From Gemmataceae bacterium (GTDB lineage: Bacteria > Planctomycetota > Planctomycetia > Gemmatales > Gemmataceae): DNA of 6,502 nucleotides. The stretch spans positions 1 to 6,502 of the forward strand of contig CANLGS010000252.1 in NCBI GenBank assembly GCA_947490035.1. Reading direction: 5' to 3'. Shown here one piece after another: positions 4,903-6,502 of the stretch. The notes under the pieces are model-generated. The model saw nothing but the letters and a program-made list of their open reading frames with translations. It was not told the origin of the DNA and ran no database searches. The first letter of the stretch is position 1. Each line of letters begins with the position of its first letter. The translations under genes and the position numbers were made by a program.

Positions 4903-6502
4903 TCACTTCCCATACAACTCCGCGACGCGTGCCGCCTGCTGGCGCTCGGCCAGCCAGTCGCTTACTTGCTTTGTCTCCGCGACCAGCGAGTCCACCTGCT
5001 TCCGCTCCTCGTGAATCGCGGCCGACACTTCAGTTGGAATCGCGAGGTACGCGCGGCCGAGTTCGGCGGCCATCCGCGTTCCGAGTTGCTTGCGGAACTC
5101 GTACCGGATCGCCGGCCACCGCACCGGCAACAACATCAGGATGAGCATGTGCAACACGATGATGACAACGAGCGGGATCAGCGCGACCAGCGACATGCGG
5201 AAGAAGTCCGGCGTCTCGGCGTGGACGAAGAAGTTCCACAGCAGCAGGCCCGCCGTGCTGACGAGCGCGATCTCCGGCAGCGTGTTCGCCATCAGGCTGA
5301 GTGTGCCGCGAAGGAGGCGCCGGAAGCCGGTCGGGTTGGTCGCCTGGCGCTCCACTTCGGCCAGCGCTTCGATCACGGCGCGGGTCATCCGCTCGCGCCA
5401 GTCGAGCCGGCCGGCGGCGGTCGCGGGGTCGGTCAGCAGCGTGAGCGGGAAGCCTTTCGCTTCGCCTTCCACGAGCAGCCGGTTGATGAGCGCGGTCGTG
5501 CGCTGGTCGAGGACGCGCTCCCCGGCGGTGCGGGCGCACTCCTGCACGAACGCGCCGAGGTTCCACTCCACCGGCGTTTCGACGCGCCCGCCGAGCAACC
5601 GCCCCTTCAGCCCGGCGAGCGGGATTTTGTCGCGCAGCCCACTACCGGCGTAGCGGAGGCGCGTCGTGACCCGCAGGTACGCGGCCATCAGCCCGCGGAA
5701 GCGCTGCTGGTCTTCCACGCTGAAGTGGTGTTCCACTTCGGTCTGGTACGGCTCCAGCGTGCCGAGCAGCACGTCGGCCTGAACATCGGCTTCTTCGGCC
5801 AGCGTCCGCTCCCAAGCGGCTTTCACCTTCTCCGCTTCGGCGCTGAGGTCGGGCGGGCGAATGGTCTCCGCGACGCGCGTGATTTGCGTGAGCAACTGCC
5901 CGACGCCGCGCGCCTTGACGGCTTCGATTTCGAGTCGCGTGAGGCCGAGTTCGAGCCAGTTGCGGAGTAGCCCGAACTGCTCGCCTTCTGGTAGGTCAGC
6001 GGGCTTCGGCGGGATGTGTGCGCCGGGGTGGGCCTTCGCCGCGTCGAGCCACAGTTGCGCCGTCGTGCGGAACAGCAGCGGGTTCTGGAAGCCTTCGGCC
6101 TTGAGGTCCGCGAGCAGGTCTTCGTCCGGCTGTACGCCGCTCTCGCCGGTCACGCACCGGTCCCACTTGTTCAGCACGAACGCGAACGCCCGCCGCCGCC
6201 GCTGCTCCTTGAACAAGTCCCAGCCGAGCCGGTCGTGGTATTTTTCCTGCGACCCGACGTACAGCACGATGTCCGCGACCGGCAGGAGCGCGATGAGCTT
6301 GTCGCGGTTGGTGAGGTCGTTGGAGTCGAGGTCGGGCGTGTCAACGATCACCTTTTGCTCTAACCCGGCGCGGTCGTGTTGAACGAGCCGGCACACGCGC
6401 AACGCCGGGTCGAGGCGTTCCGATTTCACGGAGTGGTGGAAGTACACGACCGGGTCGCGCGTGGTGGGGCGCGTGAACGATGCTTGCGCGATCGGCCCGC
6501 CC
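4903..6502 (-). CDS. Membrane-anchored dynamin/Era-like GTPase, 5' end outside window
   Basis: The last 532 residues of a GTPase; the frame is open through the right edge, so the N-terminus is missing. Counting from the first visible residue (Gly at 6501), switch I reads RPTTRDPVVYF (11-21) and the G3 motif is IVDTPDLDSND (52-62). G4 is NKWD (111-114), which gives guanine specificity. The P-loop must lie upstream of the visible part. A long helical middle region follows. Two hydrophobic segments, about 409-426 (IALVSTAGLLLWNFFV) and 436-460 (LVALIPLVVIIVLHMLIL), form a hairpin in the membrane, followed by a 72-residue charged helical tail. This plan, GTPase head plus helical stalk plus paired C-terminal membrane segments, resembles bacterial dynamin-like and related membrane GTPases. 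A function in membrane remodelling or stress is possible but not shown. The GTG at 6447 is internal, because conserved switch I lies before it. Same strand as, and upstream of, the CHAD gene. Confidence 0.83.
   Translation of the reverse strand, partial: GGPIAQASFTRPTTRDPVVYFHHSVKSERLDPALRVCRLVQHDRAGLEQKVIVDTPDLDSNDLTNRDKLIALLPVADIVLYVGSQEKYHDRLGWDLFKEQRRRRAFAFVLNKWDRCVTGESGVQPDEDLLADLKAEGFQNPLLFRTTAQLWLDAAKAHPGAHIPPKPADLPEGEQFGLLRNWLELGLTRLEIEAVKARGVGQLLTQITRVAETIRPPDLSAEAEKVKAAWERTLAEEADVQADVLLGTLEPYQTEVEHHFSVEDQQRFRGLMAAYLRVTTRLRYAGSGLRDKIPLAGLKGRLLGGRVETPVEWNLGAFVQECARTAGERVLDQRTTALINRLLVEGEAKGFPLTLLTDPATAAGRLDWRERMTRAVIEALAEVERQATNPTGFRRLLRGTLSLMANTLPEIALVSTAGLLLWNFFVHAETPDFFRMSLVALIPLVVIIVLHMLILMLLPVRWPAIRYEFRKQLGTRMAAELGRAYLAIPTEVSAAIHEERKQVDSLVAETKQVSDWLAERQQAARVAELYGK

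Noticed and set aside
4782..4913. 44-residue N-terminal extension of the CHAD protein from the ATG at 4913
   Set aside because: It is mostly translated repeat, overlaps the GTPase stop, and the ATG at 4781 has a proper ribosome site.
3987..5970. Plus-strand open frames of 272 and 373 codons
   Set aside because: They are shadows of the CHAD and GTPase genes; the minus-strand frames contain the conserved His helices and the GTPase motifs.
6445..6447. GTG at 6447 as the GTPase start
   Set aside because: The frame stays open to the window edge and encodes the switch I motif RPTTRDP just before it, so the true start lies beyond the window.

Overview
The window is high-GC bacterial chromosome with tightly packed genes and GC-rich third codon positions. 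The mix of genes, plus GC-rich hairpin repeats whose translation gives peptides such as SGGRKPPD and GGLRPPL, suggests a planctomycete, most likely of the Gemmata group. That placement is inference from gene content and remembered repeat style, not from a database search. There are no rRNA, tRNA, CRISPR or transposase genes.

Layout. Positions 71 to about 1977 hold a minus-strand lipoate operon read right to left: lipB (octanoyltransferase), lipA (lipoyl synthase), then a small lipoyl/biotinyl-domain protein. Consecutive genes overlap. The two enzymes make protein-bound lipoate: LipB moves octanoate from acyl carrier protein to a target lysine, and LipA inserts two sulfurs. The small third protein has the lipoyl-domain fold signature, but the position of the modifiable lysine is a glycine. 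Positions about 2094-3815 on the plus strand carry a polytopic membrane protein resembling family-39 (GT-C) glycosyltransferases, divergent from lipB. Converging on it from the right is a minus-strand CHAD-domain protein (3846-4781). Upstream of that, on the same strand, lies a membrane-anchored dynamin/Era-like GTPase (4903 to beyond the right edge) whose P-loop end lies outside the window.

The most unusual feature is a set of three paired inverted repeats at 1-94, 2057-2150 and 4804-4893. Each arm is a compact GC hairpin with a GNRA-type loop (GCAA or GTAA). In all three pairs the left arm is forward and the right arm reversed, with 28-42 nt between. They sit at gene boundaries. One supplies the last codons and stop of the lipoyl-domain gene. 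One contains the only plausible full-length start of the glycosyltransferase-like gene. One fills the GTPase-CHAD gap. They look like REP/BIME-type elements of two sequence families sharing one architecture.

Other than these repeats, no gene-free stretch exceeds about 125 nt. Positions 1-70 hold only the left repeat arm and its spacer.
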